Shown: one piece after another, positions 6,608-8,028 of the stretch
Position numbering within the stretch: position 1 is the stretch's first letter
How the letters are laid out: every line of letters starts with the position of its first letter
NCBI GenBank assembly: GCA_023435505.1
Contig: JAEYRR010000130.1
Span: 1-8,028 of the forward strand
Direction of reading: 5' to 3'
From: Bacillota bacterium
GTDB lineage: Bacteria; Bacillota; Clostridia; Lachnospirales; Lachnospiraceae
DNA length: 8,028 bases
Translations under genes and position numbers: made by a program
Notes under the pieces: generated by a model
Seen by the model: the letters and a program-made list of their open reading frames with translations, nothing else
Told to the model about the DNA's origin: nothing
Databases searched by the model: none

Positions 6608-7480
6608 CTATTTCTTCCTTATAGAATCCTTTTCAATATCCCTATGTTCTACCTTTACTCCATAAGAAAGCATGGATAGGCGGTTTGTAATTACATTTGC
6701 CAGAGTAACAGAACGATGTTTTCCACCTGTACATCCGATACCGATCACCAGGTGATTCTTCCCTTCTATAATGTAATTAGGTATTAAGAACTGTATCATG
6801 TCCTCTAGCTTGTTTAAAAACTCTCTTGCTGCCGGTGCTTTCATTACAAAAGAGGACACTGGCCCATCATTACCACTCATAGCTTTTAATTCTGGCACAT
6901 AATATGGATTAGGGAGAAACCTTACGTCAAATACCAAATCACAGTCTGTCGGAATCCCATATTTAAACCCAAAAGATAGGACTGTAACAAAGAAGTTCCC
7001 ATATTTTTCATTGCTTAAAAATATCTTATCAATTTCACCCTTTAATTCCCTAACCAAAAGCATGCTAGTATCTATAATATAATTGGCCTGTTTTTTTAAA
7101 AAGGCCAGTTTTTCTCGTTCCAACTCTATACCCCTATCCACTCTTCCTTCTCTTGCAAGAGGGTGGGTACGTCTTGTCTCTTTATAACGCTTCACCAGTA
7201 CTTCTGTACTGGCCTCTAGAAATAGAATTTCATGCTTAATATTGGCTTCTGTAAGTTCGTCCAGAATTCCCTCCAGACTATCTAGGTTCTGTCCACTTCG
7301 GATATCAACACCCAGCGCCACTTTATCTATATTAGCAGAACTCTCTACTGTCAGTTGGGCAAATTTCAGAATTAGCTGGACTGGAAGATTGTCTACACAA
7401 AAATATCCCATATCCTCTAGCATCTTCAAAACTGAACTTTTACCGGCTCCAGACATGCCTGTTACCATAATAAACCTCAT
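6608..7480 (-). CDS. rapZ: RapZ/YvcJ-family nucleotide-binding protein
   Basis: 290 residues from ATG 7480 (292 if ATG 7486 is used). N-terminal P-loop GMSGAGKS at 8-15 binds ATP or GTP, with VALGVDIRS at 54-62 as the likely next nucleotide-site strand. The C-terminal domain has DVRFLPNPYYVPEL at 185-198, GIGCTGGKHRSV at 247-258 and HRDI at 279-282, all hallmarks of the family. In E. coli RapZ senses glucosamine 6-phosphate and directs the GlmZ small RNA to RNase E. In Bacillus YvcJ is a nucleotide hydrolase affecting competence. GlmZ is not known from clostridia, so the role here is open, though the murB neighbour fits a link to amino-sugar and wall metabolism. MRFIMVTGMSG matches the family start best and AAAGGA (7491-7496) is 10 bases away; from ATG 7486 the spacing would be 4 bases. 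Confidence 0.95.
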   Translation of the reverse strand: MRFIMVTGMSGAGKSSVLKMLEDMGYFCVDNLPVQLILKFAQLTVESSANIDKVALGVDIRSGQNLDSLEGILDELTEANIKHEILFLEASTEVLVKRYKETRRTHPLAREGRVDRGIELEREKLAFLKKQANYIIDTSMLLVRELKGEIDKIFLSNEKYGNFFVTVLSFGFKYGIPTDCDLVFDVRFLPNPYYVPELKAMSGNDGPVSSFVMKAPAAREFLNKLEDMIQFLIPNYIIEGKNHLVIGIGCTGGKHRSVTLANVITNRLSMLSYGVKVEHRDIEKDSIRKK

Positions 7481-7515
7481 ATGCATCCATTCCTTTCAAA
7501 ACCATAACGTTGTGT

Positions 7516-8028
7516 TTATGCTTCCTCAGTGAATTGTCCGATCAATCGAACCTCCGGTTCCAGGTTTACACCAAACTGTTCAAATACCCTACGCTGTACT
7601 TCATCGATTAAGGTCAGTACTTCCTTCGCAGTTCCATCACCTAGGTTTATAACAAATCCACAATGTTTTTCTGAAATCATGATATTACCCACTTTAAAGC
7701 CTCGTAATCCACTGTCCATGATCAGCTTTCCAGCATAATACCCCTCTGGACGTTTAAAGGTACTACCTGCACTGGCATATTCCAAAGGTTGTTTTTCCTT
7801 TCTTCTGGCCGTTAAATCATCCGTCTTTTCTTTAATTTCCTCTGGGTTTCCTTTTTCAAATTCAAACACTGCTTCCAGGACAACATAACCTTTTCTCTGA
7901 ATAATACTGGAGCGATATCCAAGCTCTAATTCTTCTTTGGTAAGAACCTGAATTACCCCTTCTTCATTTATCACAGTAGCACCTACAATATTCTGTTTCA
8001 TCTCGCCACCATATGCGCCGGCATTCAT
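7516..8028 (-). CDS. murB: UDP-N-acetylenolpyruvoylglucosamine reductase, C-terminal part (partial)
   Basis: FAD- and NADPH-dependent cytoplasmic enzyme that reduces UDP-GlcNAc-enolpyruvate to UDP-MurNAc in peptidoglycan synthesis. 170 residues are visible. The Met at the window edge is internal, because MNAGAYGGEM is the conserved middle of MurB (end of the FAD domain). About 130 N-terminal residues are therefore missing. Other landmarks are YRSSI (visible residues 38-42), SAGSTFKRP (86-94) whose Ser89 corresponds to the catalytic serine that protonates the substrate, GFVINLGDGTA (124-134), and LEPEVRLIG (156-164) with the conserved acidic residue near the C-terminus. The stop is 29 bases before the first possible rapZ start, so co-transcription is likely. 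Confidence 0.96.
   Translation of the reverse strand: MNAGAYGGEMKQNIVGATVINEEGVIQVLTKEELELGYRSSIIQRKGYVVLEAVFEFEKGNPEEIKEKTDDLTARRKEKQPLEYASAGSTFKRPEGYYAGKLIMDSGLRGFKVGNIMISEKHCGFVINLGDGTAKEVLTLIDEVQRRVFEQFGVNLEPEVRLIGQFTEEA

Noticed and set aside
7481..7486. ATG at 7486 as the rapZ start
   Set aside because: Not excluded, but the spacing from AAAGGA would be only 4 bases and the family N-terminus begins with the M-R-F of ATG 7480. The difference is two residues.

Overview
The window comes from a moderately AT-rich Gram-positive bacterium of the Clostridia, most likely a Lachnospiraceae-type relative. This placement rests on the gene set and order (murB - rapZ - whiA - HPr/Crh-like - dnaE - pfkA), on strong GGAGG-type ribosome binding sites, and on protein sequences that read as clostridial. 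It is recalled knowledge, not a database search. Every gene lies on the minus strand, so transcription runs from position 8028 towards position 1.

Right part (8028-5377): a tight cluster. It starts with the C-terminal half of murB (peptidoglycan precursor synthesis; its N-terminus lies outside the window). Next come rapZ (nucleotide-binding regulator), whiA (LAGLIDADG-HTH regulator) and a small HPr-family protein in which the usual His15 is Glu while Ser46 is kept, a Crh-like arrangement. The last two overlap by 4 bases (ATGA), so they are probably translationally coupled. The cluster resembles the Bacillus yvcJ-yvcK-whiA-crh cluster, but yvcK is absent between rapZ and whiA. It ends in a hairpin terminator at 5298-5340.

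Middle (5376-4951): about 426 bases with no convincing gene but with dense structure. It contains a tandem array with alternating 30/36-base spacing, a 22-bp inverted repeat that shares its arms with two smaller palindromes, and the terminator hairpin. A perfect 12-base direct repeat (5008-5019 and 5343-5354) brackets the whole block, which makes an inserted non-autonomous repeat element plausible. The inferred dnaE promoter lies at the dnaE-proximal edge of this block.

Left part (4950-1): dnaE (DNA polymerase III alpha subunit of the DnaE type, with PHP domain, clamp-binding motif and C-terminal OB fold), then pfkA (6-phosphofructokinase), a hairpin terminator, and the first 120 residues of an ABC exporter-type protein that starts with TTG. 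Most genes are housekeeping genes for cell wall, carbon regulation, replication and glycolysis. The unusual material is the intergenic block and the altered HPr-family protein.
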